From an uncultured Oscillospiraceae bacterium (GTDB lineage: Bacteria > Bacillota_A > Clostridia > Oscillospirales > Oscillospiraceae): a stretch of 17,097 bases of DNA. The stretch covers positions 1 through 17,097 of the forward strand of contig CALWWO010000072.1 of NCBI GenBank assembly GCA_944385265.1, in the 5' to 3' direction. A program made the translations under genes and the position numbers. The notes under the pieces are model-generated. The model did no database searches, had not been told where the DNA came from, and saw nothing but the letters and a program-made list of their open reading frames with translations. This document shows, in pieces, positions 10,317 through 16,400 of this stretch; the first letter of the stretch is position 1; each line of letters opens with the position of its first letter.

Positions 10317-11408
10317 ATGTCCAGCAGAACATTCCAGGGCGTAATAATACAGATGAAAGAGGCGACGGACAGAACTGTCGGCGTCGTGGATTTTGAGGGC
10401 ACTATAGTAGCGTGCAGCGAATTGTCATTGGTAGGCTCGGAGATTAGCGGCATATCTTATTTTGCAGATACAAAGATAGATTCGATAGTTGTGACGGATG
10501 GTACAACTTTTAAATTTCTAGGTAATGCAAATTCCAAGCAGGACTATTTTGTCTTTGTCGAGGGGACGGACGAAATTGCAAAGACTTTATGCGTTATGGC
10601 GTGGATTGCTGTCTCTGAGGCGAAAATATATTATGAAGAAAAGCACGATAAGAACGTGTTTTTGAAAAATGTGTTGACAGATAATATCCTCCCCGGGGAT
10701 ATTTATGTATATTCTAAAGAGCTCAATTTTGTCGCCGATGCACCGCGGGCGGTGATTTTGATCAGGCAGAAAGATAAAGCAGACGCTGTCGTGATGGAGA
10801 TACTACAGCGGATGTTTCCTGAGAGACTCAAGGATTTCGTACTTTCCGTAAATGAAAATGATATCGTCCTTATAAAAGAAGTGTCGGAAAATACAGAGAC
10901 AAAAGATCTTATGAAAATAGCTTCCAGCATAGAAGCTACAATAAAAGAAGAGCTCGCAATAAAAACCGTTATAGGGATAGGGACTATAGCGCGGCATATC
11001 AAAGAGCTTGCCGACCATTATAAAGAAGCGCAGACCGCTATTGAGATAGGCAAGGTGTTCGACAGCGAAAGCAATATTTTAAGCTATGAAAGTCTCGGTA
11101 TAGGCAGACTTATATATCAGCTTCCTGTAACACTGTGCGAAATGTTTTTGTCAGAGGTGTTTAAAAAGAATCCTATAGACTCGCTGGATCAGGAAACGCT
11201 GGCGATAATAGCAAAATTCTTTGAAAACAGCCTCAATATATCAGAAACCTCAAGAAAACTGTTTGTGCATAGGAACACTCTTGTGTACAGGCTGAGTAAA
11301 ATAAAAAAGATCACAGGACTTGATTTGCGTGAATTTGATCAGGCAATAGTGTTTCAGGTAGCGCTGATGGTTAAAAAGTATCTAAATTACAAAAGAGGCT
11401 TAATATAA
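10317..11408 (+). CDS. CdaR/PucR-type helix-turn-helix transcriptional regulator
   Basis: A probable DNA-binding regulator of 363 residues. The C-terminal helix-turn-helix spans about residues 307-350. It has the typical pattern of this family: SETSRKLFVHRNTLVYRL, then a short helix around KITGLDLREF, ending in the conserved Phe/Leu-rich helix. The middle part (about 145-275), with AIKTVIGIGT and the YKEAQTAIEIGK helix, resembles the GGDEF-like ligand or dimerisation domain of CdaR regulators. The first roughly 130 residues are a sensory region I cannot assign; GVVDFEGTIVACSE is reminiscent of a PAS/GAF-like fold. The ATG at 10317 is set by AAGGGGTGA (10302-10310). The gene lies 38 bases upstream of ftsE on the same strand, so it may be cotranscribed with ftsEX and could regulate them. 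The effector is unknown. Confidence 0.85.
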   Translation: MSSRTFQGVIIQMKEATDRTVGVVDFEGTIVACSELSLVGSEISGISYFADTKIDSIVVTDGTTFKFLGNANSKQDYFVFVEGTDEIAKTLCVMAWIAVSEAKIYYEEKHDKNVFLKNVLTDNILPGDIYVYSKELNFVADAPRAVILIRQKDKADAVVMEILQRMFPERLKDFVLSVNENDIVLIKEVSENTETKDLMKIASSIEATIKEELAIKTVIGIGTIARHIKELADHYKEAQTAIEIGKVFDSESNILSYESLGIGRLIYQLPVTLCEMFLSEVFKKNPIDSLDQETLAIIAKFFENSLNISETSRKLFVHRNTLVYRLSKIKKITGLDLREFDQAIVFQVALMVKKYLNYKRGLI

Positions 11409-11446
11409 GATAAAGATATCAAACCAAGGGGGAGCGAGGATAAAGA

Positions 11447-12136
11447 ATGATTATAATGGAAGATGTCTTTAAGGCTTATGAAAATGGAACAAAAGCATTA
11501 AAGGGCATTAGTATGCAAATAAACGACGGGGAATTTGCTTTTCTTGTGGGACCTTCAGGATCGGGCAAATCCACGATAATAAAGCTTATTACCGGGGAAA
11601 TAGCGGCGACCGATGGTAAAGTGATCGTAAACGGTTTTGATATGAATAAGATTAAACTGTCACAGATGCATAAGGTTAGAAGGACCCTCGGCGTAATATT
11701 TCAGGATTTCCGCCTTATTGAGGATAAAACGGTTTATGAGAACGTTGCTTTTGCTATGCGGGTAATAGGCGCTTCAAGAAAGGAGATAAAAAACAGAGTT
11801 CCATATGTGCTTGATTTAGTCGGTCTTGATACGCGCAGCAAGAGAAGACCAAATGAGATATCGGGCGGCGAGCAGCAGAGGGTCGCAATAGCGAGAGCGC
11901 TTGTAAATAACCCGAGAATGATAATTGCAGATGAGCCGACCGGAAATCTCGATCCGGCTCGCAGTTTGGAAATAATGATGATGCTTGAAAAAATAAATGA
12001 ATTGGGCACCACGGTGCTTGTTGTTACACATGAGAGAGAACTGGTAAACCAGTTCTCAAAGCGCGTAATAGCGATAGACGGCGGCAGAATCATAAGTGAC
12101 GGAATGGACGGGTACTACAATTATGAAGAGCAATAA
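11447..12136 (+). CDS. ftsE: Cell division ABC transporter ATP-binding protein FtsE
   Basis: FtsE is the cytoplasmic ATPase of the FtsEX complex, which transmits ATP hydrolysis across the membrane to control peptidoglycan hydrolases during growth, division or sporulation. It has 229 residues, the family length. Walker A is GPSGSGKST (35-43), the Q-loop glutamine is at 86 (IFQDFRLI), and the signature SGGEQQRVAIARAL starts at 139. Walker B is MIIADEPTG with D162 and E163, followed by the H-loop VTHERE. The RLI after the Q-loop and the VYENVAFAMRVIG block are typical of FtsE rather than of other ABC ATPases. The gene ends inside ftsX with a 14-base overlap, indicating translational coupling. 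Confidence 0.96.
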   Translation: MIIMEDVFKAYENGTKALKGISMQINDGEFAFLVGPSGSGKSTIIKLITGEIAATDGKVIVNGFDMNKIKLSQMHKVRRTLGVIFQDFRLIEDKTVYENVAFAMRVIGASRKEIKNRVPYVLDLVGLDTRSKRRPNEISGGEQQRVAIARALVNNPRMIIADEPTGNLDPARSLEIMMMLEKINELGTTVLVVTHERELVNQFSKRVIAIDGGRIISDGMDGYYNYEEQ

Positions 12137-13010
12137 GATAGGGTATTTTTTACACGAGGGCATAACAAGTATATTTAATCATGGGTTTATGTCATTTGCA
12201 TCTGTATGCGTTATAATTGCATGCTTGCTTATAATGGGGAGCTTTTCGCTGGTTGCAATCAACGTTAATAATATTATTGGTGTTTTGGAAAACGATAATC
12301 AGATACTGGCTTTTGTAGACAGCAGTTACAGTACCGAAGACGCGATGGCTTTGAAGGCACAGATCGAAAGTGTCGATAATGTCGCTTCAGCAGACTTTGT
12401 CTCTAGAGATACGGCTTTTGAAGAGTTTGCAGGGCAGTATGATGATACTGATTTTCTGGAAGATTTGGACTCTGAATTTTTGCGAGATAGATACATAGTG
12501 TATCTTGATGACATATCGCTCATGGCGCAGACTCAAGAGGCGCTGCTTGCCGTGCCTGGGATAGCAGATGTAAACGCGCATCTGGAAATAGCGCAAGGTT
12601 TTACGACGATAAGAAATGTCGTAAGTGTTATTTCCATCATTTTGGCAGCAATTTTATTTGTCGTTTCTCTGTTCATCATGTCGAATACAATCAAACTCAC
12701 AACGTTTGAACGCCGAGAAGAGATAGCTATAATGAAGATGGTCGGTGCGACGAGCGCCTTTATCCGTTGGCCGTTTGTCGTTGAAGGGCTGTTTTTAGGA
12801 ATCGTCGGAGCGTTTATTGCATATGTGGCGCAGTGGGGGATATACACTCTTATAGAGGATAGGATAATTTCGTCATCGGGCTTGGCGTTCATGGAAGTCA
12901 TAGATTTCCATGTCATTGCTATTCCACTGCTGATAGCTTTTACTGTAGTGGGTCTGTGCGTAGGCGTCATAGGAAGCCTGGTAGCAATTAAAAATTACTT
13001 AAAGGTATAG
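12123..13010 (+). CDS. ftsX: Cell division protein FtsX (permease-like)
   Basis: FtsX is the membrane partner of FtsE. Its extracellular domain contacts and activates cell-wall hydrolases. The protein has 295 residues. A cytoplasmic N-terminus (MKSNKIGYFLHEG) is followed by TM1 at about 23-46, an extracellular domain at about 47-165, and TM2-TM4 at about 170-190, 215-242 and 264-290. The cytoplasmic loop with TFERREEIAIMKMVGAT is the FtsX/MacB-family coupling motif. The ATG at 12123 overlaps ftsE by 14 bases and fits the family start; an in-frame start at 12096 would add residues with no family counterpart. No hydrolase gene (such as an M23 or NlpC/P60 protein) follows in this window, so its partner must lie elsewhere. 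Confidence 0.96.
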   Translation: MKSNKIGYFLHEGITSIFNHGFMSFASVCVIIACLLIMGSFSLVAINVNNIIGVLENDNQILAFVDSSYSTEDAMALKAQIESVDNVASADFVSRDTAFEEFAGQYDDTDFLEDLDSEFLRDRYIVYLDDISLMAQTQEALLAVPGIADVNAHLEIAQGFTTIRNVVSVISIILAAILFVVSLFIMSNTIKLTTFERREEIAIMKMVGATSAFIRWPFVVEGLFLGIVGAFIAYVAQWGIYTLIEDRIISSSGLAFMEVIDFHVIAIPLLIAFTVVGLCVGVIGSLVAIKNYLKV

Positions 13011-13027
13011 TCGGAGTGAATATCAAT

Positions 13028-13126
13028 ATGAAATTCCAAAAAACATTTATAAGGATCATGTGCGTGGCTTTGGCGCTTTTGATGTTCGGCACGCTTTTTA
13101 TTGAAATAATAGCGTCTGTGCTTTGA
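13028..13126 (+). CDS. 32-residue hydrophobic mini-protein after ftsX
   Basis: This short ORF starts 17 bases after the ftsX stop, with GGAG at 13013-13016 as a possible, slightly distant ribosome-binding site. It encodes MKFQKTFIRI, then a hydrophobic stretch of about 21 residues (roughly 11-32) ending IIASVL, then TGA at 13124. The shape is positive-inside N-terminus plus one transmembrane helix. It may be a genuine small membrane protein of the ftsEX operon, or the surviving signal-peptide end of a lost secreted protein such as a FtsEX-activated hydrolase. I do not recognise a named family. No other ORF continues in this frame. Confidence 0.5.
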   Translation: MKFQKTFIRIMCVALALLMFGTLFIEIIASVL

Positions 13127-13171
13127 TCAGTATATTTGATCTAAATAATACATATTACGAGTTAAATCGCC

Positions 13172-13200
13172 TTGACACACTGTGTTAAAATGGCAATAAG
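13172..13200 (+). promoter_or_regulatory. Probable greA-lysS promoter
   Basis: A perfect TTGACA lies at 13172-13177. The matching -10 is not clean: the 17-base spaced position (13195-13200) reads AATAAG. A well-formed extended -10, TGTTAAAAT, lies at 13183-13191 but is too close to that -35 and would act on its own or with TTAAAT at 13162. Either way, transcription begins between the mini-ORF and greA. Confidence 0.5.
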
Positions 13201-13232
13201 TATTTCCTGTAATGAAAGGGACGATATAAGCA

Positions 13233-13712
13233 ATGAGTACGGAAACAAGATATAAAATGAGCGCCGAAAGGCTGGAGGAACTGAAAGAAGAGCTTCTGTA
13301 TCTGCAAACAGTCAGAGAAAAGGAAGTCGCGGAACAGATAAAAGAAGCGAGATCTTTTGGTGACTTATCGGAAAATAGTGAATATGACGAAGCAAAAACC
13401 GAGCAGGGAAAGCTCTATTCAAAAATAGCAGAGATAAAAGACCTTATCGAGAATGCTTCCATCGTTGAAAAAATATATGGAACTGATACGGTCGGTATCG
13501 GAAGTATGGTGACTGTAAAAGATATCGAAATGAACGAGGAAGAAGTATATCAGATCGTCGGCTCTCAGGAAGCTAATCCTATGGAAGGAAAGATTTCTGA
13601 CGATTCGCCATTTGGGAAAGGGCTTTTCGGTCATAAAGTCGGCGAGATCGTAGAGGTTGAAGCTCCGGCTGGAATTTTGAAATTTGAGATAATGAAAATC
13701 GAAAACAATTAG
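13233..13712 (+). CDS. greA: Transcription elongation (cleavage) factor GreA
   Basis: GreA inserts its coiled coil into the RNA polymerase secondary channel and stimulates cleavage of backtracked RNA. The protein has 159 residues, the family length. The N-terminal coiled coil covers about residues 8-78 and carries the tip motif GDLSENSEYDEAK with the acidic D44 and E47. The C-terminal FKBP-like domain includes the typical SPFGKGLFGHKVGE block. The ATG at 13233 is preceded by GAAAGGGA at a rather long distance. lysS starts 12 bases after its stop, so the two form the common Firmicutes greA-lysS operon. Confidence 0.97.
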   Translation: MSTETRYKMSAERLEELKEELLYLQTVREKEVAEQIKEARSFGDLSENSEYDEAKTEQGKLYSKIAEIKDLIENASIVEKIYGTDTVGIGSMVTVKDIEMNEEEVYQIVGSQEANPMEGKISDDSPFGKGLFGHKVGEIVEVEAPAGILKFEIMKIENN

Positions 13713-13724
13713 GGGGAGCCGTAG

Positions 13725-15671
13725 ATGCAGGAGGAAGAAAACAGAATTGAAACAGGAGAAGAACTGTCTGAGATCCTTCAGATAAGAAGAGACAAGTTGA
13801 AGGCTCTCCAGCAGGAGGGCAGGGACCCGTTTGAAATAACAAAATATGAGCGCACCGCATGGTCGCAGGATATAAAAGATAATTTCGAGACGATGGAAGG
13901 GCAGACCGTGTCAATAGCCGGTCGAATCATGTCTAAAAGAGGCATGGGCAAGGCTATATTTGCGGATATAGCCGATAATAAAGGGAAAATACAGATATAT
14001 GTGCGGCTCAATGATGTCGGTGCGGATACCTTTGCAGATTTCCGTAAAATCGATATCGGAGATATCGTAGGTGCAGAGGGATATGTGTTCAAAACAAAAA
14101 TGGGTGAGATCTCTGTACATTGCTCAAGTGTAAAGTTGCTTGCAAAATCTCTGCGCCCTCTTCCTGAGAAATTCCACGGTCTTACAAATCAGGAGCTTAA
14201 ATATCGCCAGAGATACGTTGATCTCATTATGAATCCAGAAACCAGAAGAGTTTTTGAGATAAGGAGCAAGTTTATCTCCCATATAAGAAAATTTCTCGAT
14301 GGGCGCGGGTATATGGAGGTTGAAACGCCTGTCCTGAATACAATATCGGGCGGAGCGAATGCAAGACCGTTTGTAACACACCATAACACGCTCAATATAG
14401 ATATGTATATGCGTATAGCGACGGAGCTTCATCTTAAAAGGCTGATTGTTGGCGGAATAGAGCGCGTTTACGAGATAGGTCGCGTGTTCCGCAATGAGGG
14501 TATGGATACAAAGCATAATCCGGAATTTACCACTGTAGAGTTGTACGAGGCGTACGCCGACTATAACGATATGATGGATATCTTTGAGGAACTGCTTTCC
14601 TCAGCCGCAAACGATATACTTGGCAGCTATGCGGTTAAGTGGCAGGGACAGAAAATAGACCTTACTCCCGGCTGGGAAAGGCTTACTATGGCGGATGCTG
14701 TCAAGAAATACACAGGCGTCGATTTCATGTCGTTTACTTCAGCGGAGGACGCTGTTGCAGCTGCCAAGAGCATCGGCGTAGAGCTTGAAGGAAAAGAACT
14801 TACCTGGGGTAATATGTTGTATGAGTGCTTTGACCAGAAGGTAGAGGACAAGCTCATCCAGCCGACGTTTATACTTGATCACCCTGTGGAGGTTTCTCCG
14901 CTTGCAAAAAGAAAGCCATCTGATCCGAGACTTACGGAGAGATTTGAGCTTTTCATATGCGGCAGTGAGATGGGAAACGCTTTTTCAGAGCTCAACGATC
15001 CTATCGATCAAAAAGAGCGTTTTATGCGGCAGGTTGCGCTGCGTAATGCAGGCGATGAAGAAGCAGGTATGATGGACGACGATTATATAAATGCGCTCGA
15101 ATACGGTATGCCGCCCACCGGAGGGCTCGGAATAGGCATTGATAGATGCGTTATGTTGCTTACAAACAGCTCATCGGTGCGCGATGTAATAATTTTCCCC
15201 ACAATGAAACCTTTGGACAAGGATAAGACCGAAAAAGCCGAGACCAGGGCGGAAGAAAAGCCGGTTGAAGCGGCTCCTATCGTCGAAGAAAAAATCGACT
15301 TTTCCAACGTCGTGATCGAGCCTCTGTTCCAGGATCAGGTCGATTTTGAGACCTTCTCCAAGTCCGATTTCCGCGCTGTGAAGGTTCTCGAATGCGAGGC
15401 AGTACCCAAGTCCAAGAAGCTCTTAAAGTTCACTTTGGATGACGGTTCTGACGAGAAAAGGACGATTTTGAGCGGTATTCACGCATATTATGAGCCGGAA
15501 GAGCTGATCGGTAAGACCTGCATCGCCATCACGAATCTGCCTCCGAGAGCCATGATGGGAATCGAATCCTGCGGTATGCTGATTAGTGCCGTTCACCATG
15601 AAGGAGAGGAAGAAAAACTTCATCTTCTGATGGTCGATCCCCACATCCCTGCGGGTGCTAAGTTGTATTGA
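13725..15671 (+). CDS. lysS: Lysyl-tRNA synthetase (class II) with C-terminal tRNA-binding domain
   Basis: This enzyme attaches lysine to tRNA-Lys. The protein has 648 residues, well above the roughly 490-500 of ordinary LysRS. An N-terminal OB-fold anticodon-binding domain spans about 60-150 ([18 protein letters not shown]). The class II core follows: motif 2 is [20 protein letters not shown] and motif 3 is GGLGIGIDR. The core ends at FPTMKPL (about 491-497). A charged linker (about 498-535) leads to a second OB-fold tRNA-binding domain of the MetG C-terminal/EMAP type (about 539-648: [47 protein letters not shown]). The added domain would raise tRNA affinity. Its codons differ from the core: no ATA among 11 isoleucines, against 10 of the first 19 in the core. 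The start at 13725 has GGGGGAG upstream. Confidence 0.97.
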   Translation: MQEEENRIETGEELSEILQIRRDKLKALQQEGRDPFEITKYERTAWSQDIKDNFETMEGQTVSIAGRIMSKRGMGKAIFADIADNKGKIQIYVRLNDVGADTFADFRKIDIGDIVGAEGYVFKTKMGEISVHCSSVKLLAKSLRPLPEKFHGLTNQELKYRQRYVDLIMNPETRRVFEIRSKFISHIRKFLDGRGYMEVETPVLNTISGGANARPFVTHHNTLNIDMYMRIATELHLKRLIVGGIERVYEIGRVFRNEGMDTKHNPEFTTVELYEAYADYNDMMDIFEELLSSAANDILGSYAVKWQGQKIDLTPGWERLTMADAVKKYTGVDFMSFTSAEDAVAAAKSIGVELEGKELTWGNMLYECFDQKVEDKLIQPTFILDHPVEVSPLAKRKPSDPRLTERFELFICGSEMGNAFSELNDPIDQKERFMRQVALRNAGDEEAGMMDDDYINALEYGMPPTGGLGIGIDRCVMLLTNSSSVRDVIIFPTMKPLDKDKTEKAETRAEEKPVEAAPIVEEKIDFSNVVIEPLFQDQVDFETFSKSDFRAVKVLECEAVPKSKKLLKFTLDDGSDEKRTILSGIHAYYEPEELIGKTCIAITNLPPRAMMGIESCGMLISAVHHEGEEEKLHLLMVDPHIPAGAKLY

Positions 15672-15680
15672 ATGATGGGG

Positions 15681-15740
15681 CCAAATCGGCTCGAATCACC
15701 AATTTAGTCACCAAAAATCACCTTTCGATCTCCAAATCGG
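15681..15740 (+). repeat. Short direct repeats just downstream of lysS
   Basis: CCAAATCGG occurs at 15681-15689 and again at 15732-15740. Between them, TCACC occurs three times at 15696, 15708 and 15718, that is 12 and 10 bases apart, close to one helical turn each. Phased short direct repeats next to the end of a mobile element are typical of arm-type sites for tyrosine integrases or excisionases. That role is inference; the repeats themselves are plain in the sequence. Confidence 0.45.
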
Positions 15741-15794
15741 AAGGCAAAAATGTGCGATTCCTCATTGAATGGCATAAATCATCGTTATTCTGCA

Positions 15795-15837
15795 AGAGAC
15801 TCACTATCCATACGGTAGTGGGTCTCTTTTTTGTTTT
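15795..15837 (+). terminator. Terminator downstream of lysS
   Basis: AGAGACTCACTA (15795-15806) pairs with TAGTGGGTCTCT (15816-15827), 12 bp with one G-U pair, followed by TTTTTTGTTTT. This is an excellent intrinsic terminator 124 bases after the lysS stop, probably ending the greA-lysS transcript. Confidence 0.9.
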
Positions 15838-15880
15838 CGGACATTTTTCTGACAGATTCCCATAACATACCTATCTGTAT

Positions 15881-15912
15881 GCCCGCCGAGTAAAATCGGC
15901 GGGCTATTTTTG
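15881..15912 (+). terminator. Second tandem terminator
   Basis: GCCCGCCGA (15881-15889) pairs perfectly with TCGGCGGGC (15896-15904) around a 6-base loop, followed by TATTTTTGTTT. It lies about 50 bases after the first terminator. Two in a row would insulate the element from chromosomal transcription. A promoter between them is possible but none is convincing. Confidence 0.88.
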
Positions 15913-15931
15913 TTTCAAGAAGGAGTTGCTG

Positions 15932-16138
15932 ATGGTCCACGAAAAATTTTTTTATTTTTTTTCAAATTCGATGTCGTTTTTTGGCCTTCGATGTTGCGGT
16001 AAGGGGGTGAGAGGAGAAATTCCTACTCACCGCAACTTGACAACTGAATACACATTCATCAGATACGTTCCTGAGCGGGGGCGAAAGCCCCAGCCGAATG
16101 AAGGTGCGCCAAGACCCTCCTGCCCATCCGGGTTATAA
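15932..16138 (+). CDS. Hypothetical leader ORF (68 residues) at the element start
   Basis: This small ORF has a good ribosome-binding site (AAGAAGGAG, ending at 15925) and starts at ATG 15932; an in-frame TTG lies at 15926. The first residues are Phe-rich because the ORF crosses an A/T homopolymer tract (15942-15963). The remainder is basic and proline-rich, ending RPSCPSGL. I do not recognise a protein family. The reading frame passes through a strong hairpin (15993-16036) and a GAAA-capped stem (16078-16091), which argues that much of this sequence is kept for RNA structure. It may be a leader peptide that controls the downstream genes, or simply an open frame by chance. Confidence 0.35.
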   Translation: MVHEKFFYFFSNSMSFFGLRCCGKGVRGEIPTHRNLTTEYTFIRYVPERGRKPQPNEGAPRPSCPSGL

Positions 16139-16265
16139 CGGAAAGCAAGGTGGCGAGCGTTTCCGAACCATTCTGAAATATCCGGCTGCTACGGATATGG
16201 CCATGAAACGCTACAGGGTTAATGATACTTCTCTACGGAGCTGGCGGAGGACCCGGCAGGGGTGA
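16098..16265 (+). CDS. Hypothetical small basic ORF (55 residues) in the parA leader
   Basis: ATG 16098 to TGA 16263-16265 encodes a basic peptide beginning MKVRQDPPAHPGYNGKQGG, with MAMKRYRVNDTSLRSWRR near the end. It overlaps the upstream leader ORF in another frame by 41 bases. It has no visible Shine-Dalgarno sequence and would depend on coupling to the ORF before it. Codon use is plausible and the composition is not random-looking, but the same bases form several stems. It may therefore be a by-product of a structured RNA. Confidence 0.3.
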   Translation: MKVRQDPPAHPGYNGKQGGERFRTILKYPAATDMAMKRYRVNDTSLRSWRRTRQG

Positions 16266-16272
16266 GATTCCC

Positions 16273-16338
16273 ATGGACTTGTTTCGCAAGCAAGCGTCTG
16301 ATGTATTCCCATGTGCGTGGGGCGTCGAGGACAAATAA
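16273..16338 (+). CDS. Possible 21-residue mini-ORF in the parA leader
   Basis: ATG 16273 starts 7 bases after the stop of the 55-residue ORF and has GGGGTGAG (16259-16266) at good spacing, overlapping that stop codon. It encodes MDLFRKQASDVFPCAWGVED and a final K, then TAA. The site and spacing look designed for coupling, but the peptide is tiny and unrecognised. Confidence 0.3.
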   Translation: MDLFRKQASDVFPCAWGVEDK

Positions 16339-16400
16339 CGCACAGGTACATAGCGGTACAGAAATGGATCGCTGTGAATTCCAAGAAAGGAGGAAAACGC

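Larger units (their letters stand above)
15993..16374 (+). ncRNA. Candidate structured leader RNA upstream of parA
   Basis: This stretch is packed with inverted repeats. GTTGCGG 15993-15999 pairs with CCGCAAC 16030-16036, with inner TGAG/CTCA and AGGA/TCCT pairs. CATTC 16053-16057 pairs with GAATG 16096-16100 and encloses GGGGC-GAAA-GCCCC (16078-16091). CGGAAA 16139-16144 pairs with TTTCCG 16160-16165, competing with AGCGTTTC 16156-16163 pairing with GAAACGCT 16205-16212. The latter encloses the perfect hairpin ATATCCG 16178-16184 / CGGATAT 16192-16198. GCTGG 16240-16244 pairs with CCGGC 16253-16257. TGTGCGT 16312-16318 pairs with ACGCACA 16338-16344. Overlapping alternative stems suggest a regulatory switch or attenuator. 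I cannot name an RNA family, and no alignment was available. Confidence 0.45.

Noticed and set aside
15680..15712. tRNA fragment suggested by a T-loop-like CTCGAATC
   Set aside because: The flanking bases do not pair as a T-stem and no acceptor or anticodon arm can be built around it.
15668..15865. 65-codon plus-strand ORF after lysS
   Set aside because: It starts inside the lysS end without a ribosome-binding site and runs straight through the repeats and a strong terminator hairpin with its U-tract.
16037..16066. Promoter with a perfect TTGACA
   Set aside because: No acceptable -10 lies 16-19 bases downstream (CAGATA, AGATAC, GATACG), and the hexamer sits at the base of a hairpin. A weak promoter cannot be excluded.
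16104..16400. Group II intron (starts GTGCG, structured, before an ORF)
   Set aside because: There is no domain V/VI signature and no reverse transcriptase in the visible sequence, and the following ORF is a ParA. The GTGCG start alone is not evidence.
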